64,000 nt of DNA from Pyrrhoderma lamaoense (GCA_002794735.1 NBAZ01000009.1:1178001-1242000); one strand, 5' to 3'; shown: positions 47,195-58,952, counted from the first letter of the stretch. The notes: generated by a model from the sequence alone, not told the origin. Program-made: numbers and translations.

Positions 47195-48327
47195 ATGACA
47201 ACTTATACTGGTATTTACCACAATCTCATTCAAGAGCACTCTACCTTTTGGCTCGAAGACGGGTCAATCATCGTAGCTACGAATTCTAAAGAGAGCAAGT
47301 CATCGATGACAACGATCCTCTTTAAGATACATAAGTCAATCCTTTCCATGCACTCCAAAATATTTCGCGACTTGCTTAGTACACCAGTGGACGAAATAGA
47401 TAAGCAATCCACGAATAAAGCAGATTTAAAGATACAACCTCAAGTTATAGCCACACAGCAAGTATATGAAGGCCTTTCTGTCATTGAAGTTAGAGATGTA
47501 GCAGATGATTGGGCTGGTATACTGCAGGTTATGTATGGAGATGCCTTGTGAGTGTATATTATGTGACATACAGTAAGGTCAGATTCTGAGTGCAAGATAG
47601 TATGATTTCCTCAGAACTGTACGATTCACAACTTGAGCTGAAGCTTCTAGGACCCATGAGGATAGCAAAGAAGTATGGAATGGATAATATACATCAACAT
47701 CTTTCTTCACTGGTCGAGGCTCAGTGGCCTCAGACACTTACGGAATGGGATAATTATCAGGCAACCAGAAAAGAGAAGCCTGAGCTATTTCTTGATGCTG
47801 CTGCTGCCGTTGTTCTTGCTTCCGAGCACAACATCAAGCGAGTCCTTCCTGTAGCCTTCTATTTGCTTTCATTGGCCGACTTAGCCAAGAATATGGATCC
47901 GCAGTAGTGTCAAAGGGGCTAGAAACCAAATGTTCACCGTGTCTGCCACTCACACGTTGGTCGCAACTTAGACATAAGCACTTTAGAAAGCTAATGGCAG
48001 GAAAGAGAGAATCTCTCTTGAGATAAAGCGCTTAGAAGGACTTAATTACAGATGCAATTCATATTGCCATGGGTGTTCCCAGTACAAACCCGTCAACTAT
48101 CAGTTGCAACTAAATCATAGGACTGATGTACTCACGTCTCTTGGTCCTGAGAGTGCACCCAGCTGTATTAAGTGGGTAGTTGAAGAGCAACGGAAAAAGT
48201 TCTGGAGAGAATTACCAATATTCTTTGATATCAGTGGGATCGATGACTGTAAGTAAAACTCGGCTTTTTACTACTAAGCTATCTGAAATAACCCGCGTAC
48301 ATATCTACATACTTTATAGGGATCTAA
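47195..48327 (+). CDS. BTB/POZ domain protein, array copy 2
   Basis: Tandem paralogue of the gene at 45.7 kb with the same intron position. It starts MTTYTGIYHNLIQEHSTFWL, then DGSIIVATNSKESKSSMTTI, LFKIHKSILSMHSKIFRDLL, YEGLSVIEVRDVADDWAGIL, LLGPMRIAKKYGMDNIHQHL, HNIKRVLPVAFYLLSLADL, then HFRKLMAGK, LTSLGPESAPSCIKWVVEEQ and FWRELPIFFDISGID. Frame breaks near 47885 and 48001-48012 are each one base short relative to the family. A last exon after a GTAAGT donor (48249) probably ends at 48327. Identity with copy 1 is high in the second exon and lower in the BTB exon. Confidence 0.7.
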
Positions 48328-48592
48328 TCACCGCATTAGTTTTCCCGTTGTATCAGTATTTGAAGCTACCTCTAAAGACATAGGGGTACATATATATGTA
48401 AACTTTATATTAGTAGATCGTCTTTGATGTCGAGCTAGTGTAGGATGTTATAGTGGCGTGAGAATGCTTGACCTCACCAATGAATCACGAAAAAAGTCCG
48501 CGTCTGAGTAGACTTGCCTTTTCCTCTCAGACGTCTTCGTTGTACAGTCTGTCATTTCTTCGCATCCGATCTCTTTCAATACGCTTACAAAA

Positions 48593-49552
48593 ATGTCTGC
48601 ATTACGCTCTGCTAGAGGCTTTGCAGCGTCAACGAGCCGCGGAATCGCTCGTCGTCTGTCGTCAGCGTCGACATCCACCTTTGTACATTCACCAGCGTTC
48701 GCCGTCGCACGTGTTAGTGTTTCCAAGCCATGGGCTATTCCTAATGCACGTGCATTCTCTATGTCAAGGTGTGTGCGAGGAGAAGGTGCTGGTAAGTGAT
48801 CTATGACGAACGGAAAGGGTCGTTGAGGTTACTAATTGAGACGTGTCGTCGGTAGCCGACGTAACTCTTGCTCAAAAGCTGAGTGAGGAACTCGCATACG
48901 AGCGCGAGACGTCCTCAGAAGGTGTCCCAGACTTTATCAAAGAGTTCACTGCACAGGGAGTCTGGTCTATCAATGACACAGCTGGTGCAGATGAAGTTTC
49001 CCTGGTTCGGCAATTTGGAAATGAAACCGTGCGCCTGATGTTCAGCATCGCAGACCTCGATGCAACACAGGAAACGGAGTACGAAATTGAGGGAGAGGGT
49101 GCAGATGGAGAGCCCACTTCCGATACCGTGACCAGCTCACCCCTACGAGTTGCTATAAGTATCACAAAGCAAAGTGTACCTGGGGCACTGAACGTCGATG
49201 CTGTTTGTCAAGATGGTGCATTCCTAGTTGAGAACGTTAGCTTCTACACAGATACAGAAACTGGTACCCAGCTTACTGCTGAGGCAGATTGGAAGCGCCG
49301 GGGTCTTTACCTTGGACCGACTTTTGAGAATCTTGATCCCGCGGTCCAGGATGAATTTGAGAAGTTCCTTGATGAGAGAGGTATTGGTGAAAGTCTCGCC
49401 TTATTCATCCCAGATTATGCTGAACACAAGGAACAAACGGTATGTCCCTTGGTATATACTTACTAGAACCGTATGCTTATTTTTTTATGATTCTTTACTC
49501 CCAGGAGTATATTCGTTGGCTTGAAGGTGTAAAGAAATTTATCGAGGCATAA
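48593..49552 (+). CDS. MAM33: Mitochondrial acidic protein Mam33/p32 (gC1qBP)
   Basis: Mitochondrial matrix glycoprotein family member; yeast Mam33 acts in mitoribosome assembly and respiration. Exon 1 (48593 to about 48791) gives a basic, Ser/Ala/Arg-rich targeting sequence (MSALRSARGFAASTSRGIAR, then RLSSAS). Exon 2 starts ADVTLAQKLSEELAYERETS and holds the acidic p32 fold: VPDFIKEFTAQGVWSINDTA, VSLVRQFGNETVRLMFSIAD, EYEIEGEGADGEP, LYLGPTFENLDPAVQDEFEK and FLDERGIGESLALFIPDYAE. The short last exon is EYIRWLEGVKKFIEA. No repair is needed. The predicted length (about 255 residues) is typical. Confidence 0.95.
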
Positions 49553-50337
49553 ACTTCTAAGCTTCTAGCTGTACTCTTTCCTTTAAAACTAATTGCTCAA
49601 TCACTTGAAGCACTCTATAGCTTACATACACTCTCTAAGCGACAAAAACGTACACAATATAATTCGTATAATTCCTAACTAATAGCAACAAGATAGACTG
49701 ATTTGCGCAGTAATGAATTTGCTTCCGCAACCCTTTCAGTCTAAGAGTAAATCTTTTAGGGTCCATATCGGCTGCTTTGCATTTTGCTCTCAATTTTAAG
49801 ATGAATGACTTGTAGGTGTATTAAATCGTGACAAAGAGAAAGTAATACATGAGCTAGCTTTAGTTAGTATCCACAGCCCACCCACAATAATCCACGTCAT
49901 GTTCTCGGAGTCCATGACGGATCAGAGGCGGGTGATCGAAGATTCCAGTCCATTCGCGCCGTTCCGAGAGTCCTGTGCTATGTTCATATTGGTCCGCAGT
50001 TCGTAACCAGAATCTATATCCACAGCCTCGAAAACACCATAATTTCTCATCCTCTCGGCTGCGCGGGCATCAGGTAGTTAACACGCAAACCGTAACATGC
50101 CCACGCATATACAATTAGCTCATCCCCCGCAGACGCAAAGCGGTCCTATCTTACTGCTGCGCATAGTCACGGTAGTTGTATTCTATATTGCACTTAGTTT
50201 AGACTTGTATAAAAGTATCCATCCATTGCGCTCGCTCTGGAAGACATCCTCGGACGTCCCCCCCTCCCCCCGCACTGTAATAGGTCACCACTCATTGGAT
50301 TAGCTGTCGTACTTGCAACTACCTAAAAAAAACAGGC
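49553..50337. other. Intergenic, no gene seen
   Basis: About 785 bp between the Mam33 stop and the next plus-strand start. It includes the 5' leader of the disordered protein gene; a 68-codon ORF at 50097-50303 ends 35 bp before that start and could be an upstream ORF, but has no other support. Confidence 0.5.
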
Positions 50338-51283
50338 ATGTCTATCGTTCCGACTTTGCTTGATGTGCCACGTACGGCTCCCATTCCGATCCCTAGCTCC
50401 TCTCGTGCTCAGGAGGTGTTAGACAGCTCAGAAATATCGGGAACTCCTTACTCAACAAGCTCAACTCCTTCAGAGTATTCATCAACATCGTCTAGACTGT
50501 CCGATAATGACTCATGGGTCCCCGAAGGGAAATACGTACCACTTCATCGTCGCACTGCATCACACTCGAGTTACGCATCAGATTCTACACTAATAACCTC
50601 TGCTCCAAGTTCACCCCAAACAACAAAAAAGAGCTCTCTTCCGGATCCAGCGTCGGAGTCGGGTAGGTCGTCCTTCCATCTCGTTTAATCCCGCCAAATG
50701 CGTCAATATGCAAAGAGTACTCACGATTTCGTTTATTATTCGTCACTTTGCAGAATCGAAGCAACAGTCTGAATCAGAACGATCATCACCTAAATCACTC
50801 GTCTATTCCCGTGAATCTCTCCTTGCTCTTGCTCCTTCTTCTCTTGTCCTTGCTTCCATAAAACCCGTTGTAACACCCGCTCTCATACGTATACACTCAA
50901 CAATTCTTCGTTCACGAGGAGATGGTATTGCTCGTGCACTTGAAATGGCTCGAACACCAGTCAATGTTCATACTTCATATGCACTTGGGCGTAGTCCACC
51001 AAAATCGTCCAAGAGAGCAAAATCGGCATCTCCTCCCCAGTCACGACCATCAAAGGAACCTCATGTGGAGACGATACAGCAAGTACGGCAGCTACCGCAG
51101 AGATCACGATCTCGTCGTCGTGACCGTCGACGTGCGGGACAAGTGGAGGATCCGGGAGCAAATGGGATGTCAACAGTGCATACGTCTACAACGGGTGCAA
51201 ATTTAAGCAAGGAAAGTCCGAGTCGCCTTCATCCACTCGATCTAGTGCATTCGTGGCGGGCGCCTCAAGCGGTACAAGCTTGA
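50338..51283 (+). CDS. Disordered protein with putative eIF4E-binding motif
   Basis: Low-complexity protein rich in Ser, Pro, Arg and Thr, in two exons joined at a phase-1 intron (about 50663-50754). It starts MSIVPTLLDVPRTAPIPIPS and has a Ser/Thr-rich N terminus (STSSTPSEYSSTSSRLSDN). The striking element is VYSRESLLAL early in exon 2, which fits the eIF4E-binding consensus Y-x4-L-phi used by 4E-BPs, eIF4G, Eap1 and Caf20. A basic stretch follows (RSRSRRRDRRRAG). From about 51140 a second frame reads more naturally (GSKWDVNSAYVYNG and on to SLILGYD, stop near 51300), so the C terminus may differ if a base is missing. Translational repressor is an inference from one short motif. Confidence 0.6.
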
Positions 51284-52133
51284 TACTGGGATACGATTAA
51301 AACGACGGTTTCGAACGCGCTATTCACGTTTCAAGTAAAAGAGACATATCAAGAGCATTGTAGATTATTATACGAGTATGTAGCTAAAGGGCCAGAGATA
51401 GTAATAGTAATAGTAATAGTGAATATCCAATGCAGAGTTCATGACTTAAGAACGGTCTAGTTTGCCTACACAAGTTTCAAGAGGGCAGAGAAGTGATCTC
51501 GAGGATATGACGACATAGAGAAGAATCATTCCGATATTTATTTATGAACGTCGTCATCAAAGCATCATCGTGTCATCGTGCTTCAAAAGAAAACGTCCGC
51601 ACTTTCAGATATGAACAACTACGGTTTTGATCACATAAGTGGCTTCCTGCTGTCAATCTCTTAGGTCAACTTGAGAAAAGTCTTTTTTCTTTCCATCAAT
51701 ATTTATCCTTACAGAGTGGAAACACGACTTGTGAATCTCCTGCACTTGCGTTGTCCGTTTTACTGGGTGGGATAAAGCAAGACGTGGTTCTTAACGTTTT
51801 GCATTAATCCTGGGGAGCGCCGCGAGAATCCAAAAGCGAAATAAAGTCATACATCTGGAGACAAAAAAAGATAAATATCGAAACTTCCTGTCTTTCCCCC
51901 CTCCAACCCCTCTGACCCACACTTGAACGTCATGGAGATCGTAATAATCTCTGGAGAGGACCCCTTTCTTGTAAACAGATGTATGATAGAGATACAGTAT
52001 GAAAAGCATACAGTATGAGAATGATGCGAATATACATATACAAGTAAAATCCGAAACGCCCTATAACGTTAATCATCTAATCATAATCACCACCTAACGA
52101 AGGGAAATTCATGGAGTATAGATTAAAATAAAG
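51284..52133. other. Intergenic between convergent genes
   Basis: About 850 bp with no supported gene, between the 3' ends of the disordered protein gene (+) and RPC31 (-). It contains an (AGTAAT)n-like simple repeat at 51398-51421. A 72-codon minus ORF at 51791-52009 has no features. Confidence 0.5.
51398..51421. repeat. (TAATAG)n simple repeat
   Basis: Four units of ATAGTA/ATAGTA-type hexamer in the 3' flank of the disordered protein gene. Confidence 0.8.
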
Positions 52134-53117
52134 TTATTCTTGAGAGAATTGTGACTGACCACCGCCATCTCCACCACCTCCATCTCCTAGATCGTCTATA
52201 TCATCACCTTCGCCATTATCAAAGTAGTTCTCTGCATAATCATTGTCATATTCTTCGTCAACATCATAGTCTGAGCCTTCTGCATCACTACCGGCATCAG
52301 AAGATTTATTGGAGGACTTTTCCTGTAGTTTATTGAGTTTTCGTTAGTGAAATGCTCTTCACGTTAGCAGATAATACACACCTCGTCATCATTCTCCTCT
52401 CCAAACCATCCAAATTGATTCTCTTAGCTGACTTCTTCTTCTCTGGTTTAAGTAAAAGGAAACACGTGTGAGTAATGAACAAAAGTTTCGATATAGTGGA
52501 AAGTGTATACCTCGCTTTCTCCTTTTGGGTTGAAGTAATCTTCGAAAATTTCCGTAGGGAAGAAGGGCTGGTGAAGGTCTTTACGTTTTAATGTAGGCTG
52601 AGCTGCCGGTGAAGGCCGATATTTATCTGAGTAGCGAGGGAGGTCTAGGAGTAAATTAATAATGGTTGGGACACATCAGTACGCAGACAAAAAATGGATA
52701 ATCAGAAGGAAAGGGAGAAGAGTTTGTGATAGATTCCTGGTTATGATGTGAGAGCAAGTAGCAAGATCATACCATCCGACTTCTTCGTCTCAACAAGATA
52801 ATATTTTGATGACCGAAGACGAGTTGCAAAACCGGTCTGTATTTGGCAAATTTTACGTTCCTCTTCAGTTACCGAACTAAGAGCTTGCAATGAGTCTACA
52901 GCCTTTTAGAGAGAATACATAATAGACATGTTATAGTAGGTTGTCCATGCTTAGTACTTTCAGATACTCACAGACTCAGACTAGTAAGACGTACAGGGTA
53001 AAGTTCTGCAGCTTCGCGGGACATACTTTGAATATCAGCGAATGTGAGTCCCATTGGAGGTAGTTCCCTTCCGCCAAAGCCTCCTCCTCTTCCACCCCAT
53101 CTTCCTCCGCGGGACAT
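52134..53117 (-). CDS. RPC31: RNA polymerase III subunit Rpc31 (RPC7-like)
   Basis: Subunit of the Pol III Rpc82-Rpc34-Rpc31 initiation subcomplex. Starts MSRGGRWGGRGGGFGGRELP and continues PMGLTFADIQSMSREAAELY, matching the conserved N-terminal ALYP-type motif. Later exons read DSLQALSSVTEEERKICQIQ, FATRLRSSKYYLVETKKSDG, LPRYSDKYRPSPAAQPTLKR with KDLHQPFFPTEIFEDYFNPK, KKSAKRINLDGLERNDDE, and an acidic tail SDAEGSDYDVDEEYDNDYAE ending GGQSQFSQE. The acidic C terminus is typical for Rpc31. About six exons with short introns, all in frame. Confidence 0.88.
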
Positions 53118-53629
53118 TCTATAGCTTTTATTCAGAGATGAATCGTATTAGACTCAGGTAGATAAGGAGGTTTAATCATTGAATGCATGAATGTAAGACT
53201 TAGAGATTACCAAATACGCCATCGGTCACGCTATCATCACACGGTCTCTGTCACCTCATTCCTGTTTATGTTGATCCGAGGACAGGAAAAATTAGACAAG
53301 TGTCAACGTATTAAGTTAAAGTTGCTAGATATATTTGCACATTTGTAATTACAATTGCCTTAGATTATACAAAGAATTGCTCTCCAATAAGGAATAGATA
53401 ACACAAGTTTTTTCGTCAGTTGTAAGGTCTAACGTTGTATGAGGTGCAAAGAGGTCAGGAAGAAACAATGGAATGATACAGTAGATGGATAGGACAGGAT
53501 AAAATTGAAGAGGAATAATAATCAGCCAAGGTCAATCTTAAGAAAAGAGAATAGAGGAAAGACTACGCGTATGTGAATAAGACGATTATGCGGTATATTT
53601 CTTAGGGTCCAGAGAATTTAAGGATAGAG
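53118..53629. other. Intergenic, no gene seen
   Basis: About 510 bp, AT-rich, between RPC31's start codon and CAF40's stop codon; presumably the RPC31 promoter and the CAF40 3' UTR. Confidence 0.5.
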
Positions 53630-54790
53630 TCAGTTAGAGTGATCCACGACATTATGTTGTAGGGTGGCAAGGCAGCGTTTTGTTACTTGGTCCCCTTTGA
53701 GGAGAGCGGCGAAAGTGTTATCTCGAAGTGTCTCAGGCAGGCAGGTGCGGAGTGCCTCTCGTGCTCTATAGAAGGGCCATTAGCAAAACCATCACTATAG
53801 TGCGAGCTTTTCCTTTACTTACTTAGCATTGTCACTGAGGCGGAGGTAACAACGGACGACATGCTTGAGTAGACGTACTGCTTGAGTTTCAACTAGTTGA
53901 TGTACCATATTGCTCAACACGGTCACCACAGCGAAAAATCGCTCGTAAGTATGGCATATATAAGTGAGACCTGTCTCGTCTAGTAGAATCTTTTGTACGA
54001 TGAAGATTGCTACGGTTTTTGATAACTCGCTACCTGTTTCCATGATCCGCAAGCAAAGTGGAATGATCTCTGTTGAAAGCAGAAAATGAATGACCGCAGT
54101 ATTGTCATTTTGTTTAACGAGCGCTCCGATAACACCAAGGGAGGTCAAGCGTAAATATTCAAAAGGCCTCGTTCTTGAAGTTGTGTTAAGGAAAGGATAT
54201 AGAAAAAGTGGAATGTGTGCATTCAAAAATAGTTGACGTGTATCTGAATGAGATGCAACGCATTGAAGAAGAGCGAGGGCATTGCAAACACGATTAGATA
54301 TATGTGCAGTGAGAGTAGGAGGGCATAAAAGAGGATAAACAGAGACAATCTCTTGAAGTAGTGCAGACATGATACCTACGTTTTTCGTACATTAGTATAT
54401 TTGTAAAGATTAGAGTACATGATACAAACCAAATGAGTGCCAAAGGACTAGGGCGAGATCATCATACTGCTCGCGTTTCTTGCTCAATTCGAGCAAAGCT
54501 GCCTCACGTTTGTTGATGTCCATGAGATCAGTAACCAAGGTATATATGTTACTCTCCTCGTTCATGACAAACTGCTGTGGATTATGAGGGTTGGCAGCAG
54601 CAGAGCCTATGGCATTGTTAAACAATCCGAATGCACCTTGCTGATGAGTACCTGGAGTGACAAGCGAGGGTGCTGACATCGGCGACGGCGTGTTTGCGAA
54701 TGCGGATGGCTGAACACGCGGAAAGTTATTGTACGGGGTTTGCTGCATGTAAGACATTTGACGAGATATAGGTATGTTGTTGGTAGACAT
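53630..54790 (-). CDS. CAF40: CCR4-NOT subunit Caf40/CNOT9 (Rcd1)
   Basis: Armadillo-repeat subunit of the CCR4-NOT deadenylase. Exon 1 (54790 to about 54430) has a Gln/Pro-rich N terminus, then [20 protein letters not shown] and [20 protein letters not shown]. Exon 2 (54370-53822) reads [100 protein letters not shown] and [20 protein letters not shown], nearly invariant across eukaryotes. The last exon reads [20 protein letters not shown] and ends NVVDHSN. In frame throughout. Divergent from YRA1. Confidence 0.96.
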
Positions 54791-55130
54791 CAGCAGTCAC
54801 CGATGCCGTCAAGTGAAGTAAGCTATCAAGCAATTAACAACGAACAGCGAGCAAGTACAAGCGAGGGGGAGTTAAGGTTATGACATGCGACCAGATTGTG
54901 AGAGTTTCTTGATTATGTAACATTTATGTGACATTAGAGCTACCTTATGGGGAAATTTCGTGACTGATTTTCACAACAACACCGCGTAAAAGAGTCGTTT
55001 GACAGCTGATAGCCCTTGTTGTCTCTTCGTCTCAACCACCATCATCCCACTGACGAGTCCTCTACAACTTAACGTTTTTTTCTTTACTTCTACTACTCAA
55101 CTTTCTTACTCACCAAAGATAGTAAAAGCA
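54791..55130. promoter_or_regulatory. Shared divergent promoter, CAF40 / YRA1
   Basis: 340 bp separate the two start codons, so both promoters lie here. A pyrimidine-rich stretch (55066-55110) just upstream of the YRA1 ATG resembles a fungal CT-rich initiation region. Role inferred from position. Confidence 0.5.
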
Positions 55131-56724
55131 ATGGATCAAGCTCTTGACGATGTTGGTATTGTCTCTGTTCTCCTTGGACGCTTTTCGCCCCTATCGCAAG
55201 CGACCATATAGATGTTGACTCACTCTCGTACCTTGTAATCTCTCAAGATTGTCATGAAATCAAAGACCGCAAAGCGTGGCCGTCGCTCTCGCCCACCTCG
55301 CAATAGTCTTAATAACAAGCGTAACGCGGCAGCCTCGGCGGCCAAGAAAGCGGCACTTACCACAAGTATAGGACCCAAGCCTCAGCAACAACAGCTCGCA
55401 GAGAAAATCATGGTATCTGGCCTCCCTACTGATGTCAGTGAAGGCCAGATTAAGGTTTGTATTCCATATACGGTCTTCATGATAGCAGTATACTCAATTA
55501 TACCTCTAATTCTTACAGGAGCTTTTCACAACAACAGTTGGACCTCTCAAAGAAATACAACTCACCACACGGCTCAGGGGAAGTGGAATGGCACCGCAAC
55601 TGTTCTTTTCTCACGTAAGGGAGATGGCACGAAAGCGTATGAACAATACAATAACCGACTCATCGATGGCAGTTAGTGATAACTCCTTACTTCCTTTTAA
55701 AATCCGCGTTATGCTGTTTGCTTCATTGATACCTGGGGCATTCATGATATGCTTAGTAGCATTGATTTGAGCATCGCGAGGAAAGGTCGCTCTATGTGGA
55801 GACATATGAGCTTGATTCGATCCTTCCGCTTGGCCAGCAGAAGTTGATCATCATTAATGGACCTTTCCTCAACCCTTACGTTCAGTGTCTCTAACTATGC
55901 CATTGGAACACTGTAACTGGGTTGCGATGATGATCTGGTTTCGTAACAGTGTTACAGGAAAATGGGTGGATCTTGTTTGTGTGGTATATGATCTTGTAAC
56001 ACTGTTGCTTATAAATCCAGTGACAACGAATCTGATGCGTTCTGGAAAGCAAGGCTTTTGTTTGAAGGTGCAAATGACCATGCTTATTGTACCAGCCATC
56101 AGGATGCGGGATCTCAATTCTTGCATGCCGTAGGATGCGGATTCGTTAGATTCAATCATGATGTCAAGTTACCCCATGGTTGTTGGATGTATAAGTAGCT
56201 GTTGCGCGGGGTTTTTGAATATTCGTTGCTTCAATCGACGGTACAAGTCAACTAATAATCTTCTCTTGTTTTTCGCATGTCTTCGCTGTCAACTCTTCAA
56301 CTCTGTTTGGTCGATGTTCTATGTATCTTGTCGCGTTTAGAAAAGCCAATGAGGATTGAACTCATCTTTGATCCGGCAAAAGCACCGCCTCCTTCATTGG
56401 TTTCACGAGTCACTCCCGCTCCAGTATCTTCTACTAGCAAGACTCAAGGCGTACAGAGGTTTGTTCTTAATCCTCTCTGCGTTCGAGTTTAATCCTCAAC
56501 ATTGTTGCTAGAACCGTCCGCCCAGGAAGGCGCAACCGCCAGGGAAAACCTAGAGATAAACGTCCCCAGAAAAGTGTAGAAGACTTAGATGCAGAGATGG
56601 AGGTAATATGATGCTGATTACTACATAGATTTCATTTGCTGACGTGGTAAATATCGAAAAGGACTATACCGCAGCGAATGGACCCGCTTCCACATCTGCC
56701 GGTGCTACAGTAGCAGCAGCGTAA
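55131..56724 (+). CDS. YRA1: mRNA export adaptor Yra1/ALY (REF)
   Basis: RRM adaptor coupling transcription and splicing to mRNA export. Exon 1 is only MDQALDD (55131-55151); exon 2 continues IVMKSKTAKRGRRSRPPRNS, giving the N-terminal UAP56/Sub2-binding motif. The RRM runs KIMVSGLPTDVSEGQIK, then ELFTTTVGPLKEIQLT, GKWNGTATVLFSRKGDGTKA and YEQYNNRLIDG, and continues across a 669-nt intron (55672-56340) to KKPMRIELIFDPAKAPPPSL. A basic PGRRNRQGKPRDKRPQKS region and a C-terminal exon with DYTAANGPASTSAG follow. One base is missing within 55561-55572 (LTT to AQGKW). The large intron is discussed separately. Exon 1's donor (GTTGGT) is weak. Confidence 0.88.
55672..56340 (+). other. Exceptionally long YRA1 intron (669 nt)
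   Basis: Bounded by AGTTAGTGA-type donor and TCGCGTTTAG acceptor, both at the exact positions required by RRM continuity (RLIDG to KKPMRIEL). Other introns in this window are mostly 45-90 nt. It contains ORF fragments with protein-like composition (for example VETYELDSILPLGQQKLIII, 55802-55861) but no complete gene. Yeast YRA1 is known to carry an unusual long intron used in autoregulation; equivalence here is inference. Confidence 0.75.
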
Positions 56725-57175
56725 CTTCAGCTGAGCATAGTTTACTGATGGGTTGTTTCATTTTTCCTCTTTATTGTGACTTTTTCCCCTGTTATTCTCC
56801 GTGTTGCCTGTGAAAATTTCGTTTTAGTTTCTCTAATGTTTTAGTATCTGCCTGATAATGATTATTTGCGGTTTCCCTGTTTATATATCTGATTTTTGCG
56901 TATGTGTATATGTGGAGGTGTGTTAAGTAATGATTAATGGTTGATTCTTCTGAGTGGACACAATCAGAGCAATCCAAGTGGTGCAGGTGCAGGGCCTTTG
57001 AGGTAGATTCGCCCAAATCAAATGTTTTGATTGGATAATCCCAAATGGGAACCCGGTTCTCACGACTATGATGTAGAAACTAACTTTGGCCGACAGCGTC
57101 ATCGCAAAGCTCACAACTTTTCACTTCTCTCCAACAACTCTCACCTCGCGTAGACGAGTTCCTTGTGTCGTTGAC

Positions 57176-58952
57176 GATGCTCTCAAAACGTGTAGCAGCT
57201 GTAGCGCGTGGGCACACGCTCACAGGGGCTCGTGCAGCTCAGGCAGTTGCACTATCAAGTGCTTGGTGCGCTTTCTCCCTTTTTTCTAATTCCCTCAAGG
57301 AAAGAGTTATTTTATAAATTGTCTGCAATCTAGGAGGTCTACTGGGGCATATGTCCTACGTTCACAATTTCATTCATCACATCTTCTACAAGGTTTGTGA
57401 ACAGTCATCTATCAAGACGCGTTTGTAAACTTGTTATTATAGAGGAGGTTGTAAAGGTCCCTGTCATGGCTGAGTCTATCTCAGAAGGTACTCTGAAGAC
57501 ATGGCAAAAGAAAGTTGGTGATTATGTTGAAGCAGACGAAGAGGTTGCCACGATTGAGACTGACAAGGTATGCTTGACATTCATCCGCTATTCCCGTTCC
57601 GGTCTGCTTCGGACTAGATATGCCCGGACCAAAACCGTGCCCGGCCTTCTGAACATTCACTTCTGGATTCTTAATCAACACTATACTTTCATCTTATGGT
57701 CTTTGTATTGATTAACTCCTTAGATCGATGTCTCTGTCAATGCTCCGAAAGCGGGAAAGATCACTGAATTGCTATTTCAAGAGGAGGATACTGTAGCAGT
57801 TGGTCAAGATCTCTTCAAATTTGAGCCTGGTGCTTCAGGGGAGGGTGAGTAATTTATTCAAAAGACCGATATACAATGTTGAGCTAGATCTTCCAGTGTC
57901 TTCAAAAGCATCAGAACAACCAAGAGTTGAGGAGTCTCCTAAAGAAACCCCCAAGGAAGAGCCCAAGACGGAAGCACCTCTCCACCGGCTCCGAAAGAAA
58001 GTGAGAAGCCCTCAAAACCTTCCCCTCCTCCATCAAAACCAGAACCACCGAAAGCTAAGGAAGCTCCCGCTGCTGGTGCCAAGGTTCCTGGTACCCGAAC
58101 GGAGACACGAGTGAAAATGTCTCGTATGCGCTTACGTATAGCAGAGCGTCTCAAGGAATCGCAAAATGCTGCCGCTTCATTGACAACTTTCAATGAGATT
58201 GATATGTCCGCAATAATGGCAATGCGCTCTCGCTTCAAGGATCAAGTCCTTAAAGAGCATGATGTAAAACTCGGTTTCATGAGTGCTTTTGCGAAGGCAT
58301 CTTGCCTTGCCCTTAAAGAAATTCCTGCTGCGAACGCTTCAATCGATGGCGACGAGATCGTGTATCGTGATTACGTAGATCTCAGTGTTGCTGTTGCAAC
58401 TCCTAAGGGACTTGTCACTCCCGTTGTCCGCAACGCCGAGACTATGGGCTTCGTTGATATTGAGAAGGAGATTGCTGGCCTTGGTAAGAAGGCTCGTGAT
58501 GGCAAGATTACCCTTGAGGATATGGCGGGTGGTACATTCACTATGTATGTAAATCAAAACTTTTTGAAGGCTTAGTCTCACAATGCGGTTTATAGCTCCA
58601 ACGGTGGTGTCTTCGGTTCATTGTACGGTACTCCAATTATCAACCTTCCCCAAGCTGCCGTCCTAGGTATATCTCTTTGTTTCCTATAGTACATGATGAG
58701 AGTCTAACACACTTATAAAGGAATGCATGCCATCAAGGAGAAACCAGTTGTAGTTGATGGACAGATTGTTATCCGGCCCATAATGGTTGTTGCTTTGACT
58801 TACGATCACCGTCTCCTCGACGGACGGGAAGCTGTTACTTTCTTGGGTATGAAGTTCTCACTTTTCAAATTCTGCACTAGTATTAATATGTCCTCACTTC
58901 AGTCAAGATCAAGGAATATCTCGAAGATCCTCTAAAGATGTTACTCGCTTAG
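57176..58952 (+). CDS. KGD2: Dihydrolipoyl succinyltransferase, 2-oxoglutarate dehydrogenase E2
   Basis: E2 core of the mitochondrial 2-oxoglutarate dehydrogenase complex (TCA cycle). The presequence [20 protein letters not shown] is basic and Ser/Ala-rich. The lipoyl domain (57450-57840) reads [20 protein letters not shown] and [19 protein letters not shown], with the lipoyl-Lys in TDK at an intron. A Pro/Lys/Glu-rich linker follows. The catalytic domain begins [20 protein letters not shown] and includes [60 protein letters not shown], and the catalytic His-Asp motif [12 protein letters not shown]. It ends [13 protein letters not shown]. No peripheral E1/E3-binding domain is evident, as in other Kgd2 proteins. 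One base appears missing near 57977-57985 in the linker. Confidence 0.94.

Noticed and set aside
55561..55572. Programmed ribosomal frameshifting in YRA1 and other genes
   Set aside because: The sites share no slippery heptamer or downstream structure that I can see, and many are in plain homopolymers in unrelated genes.
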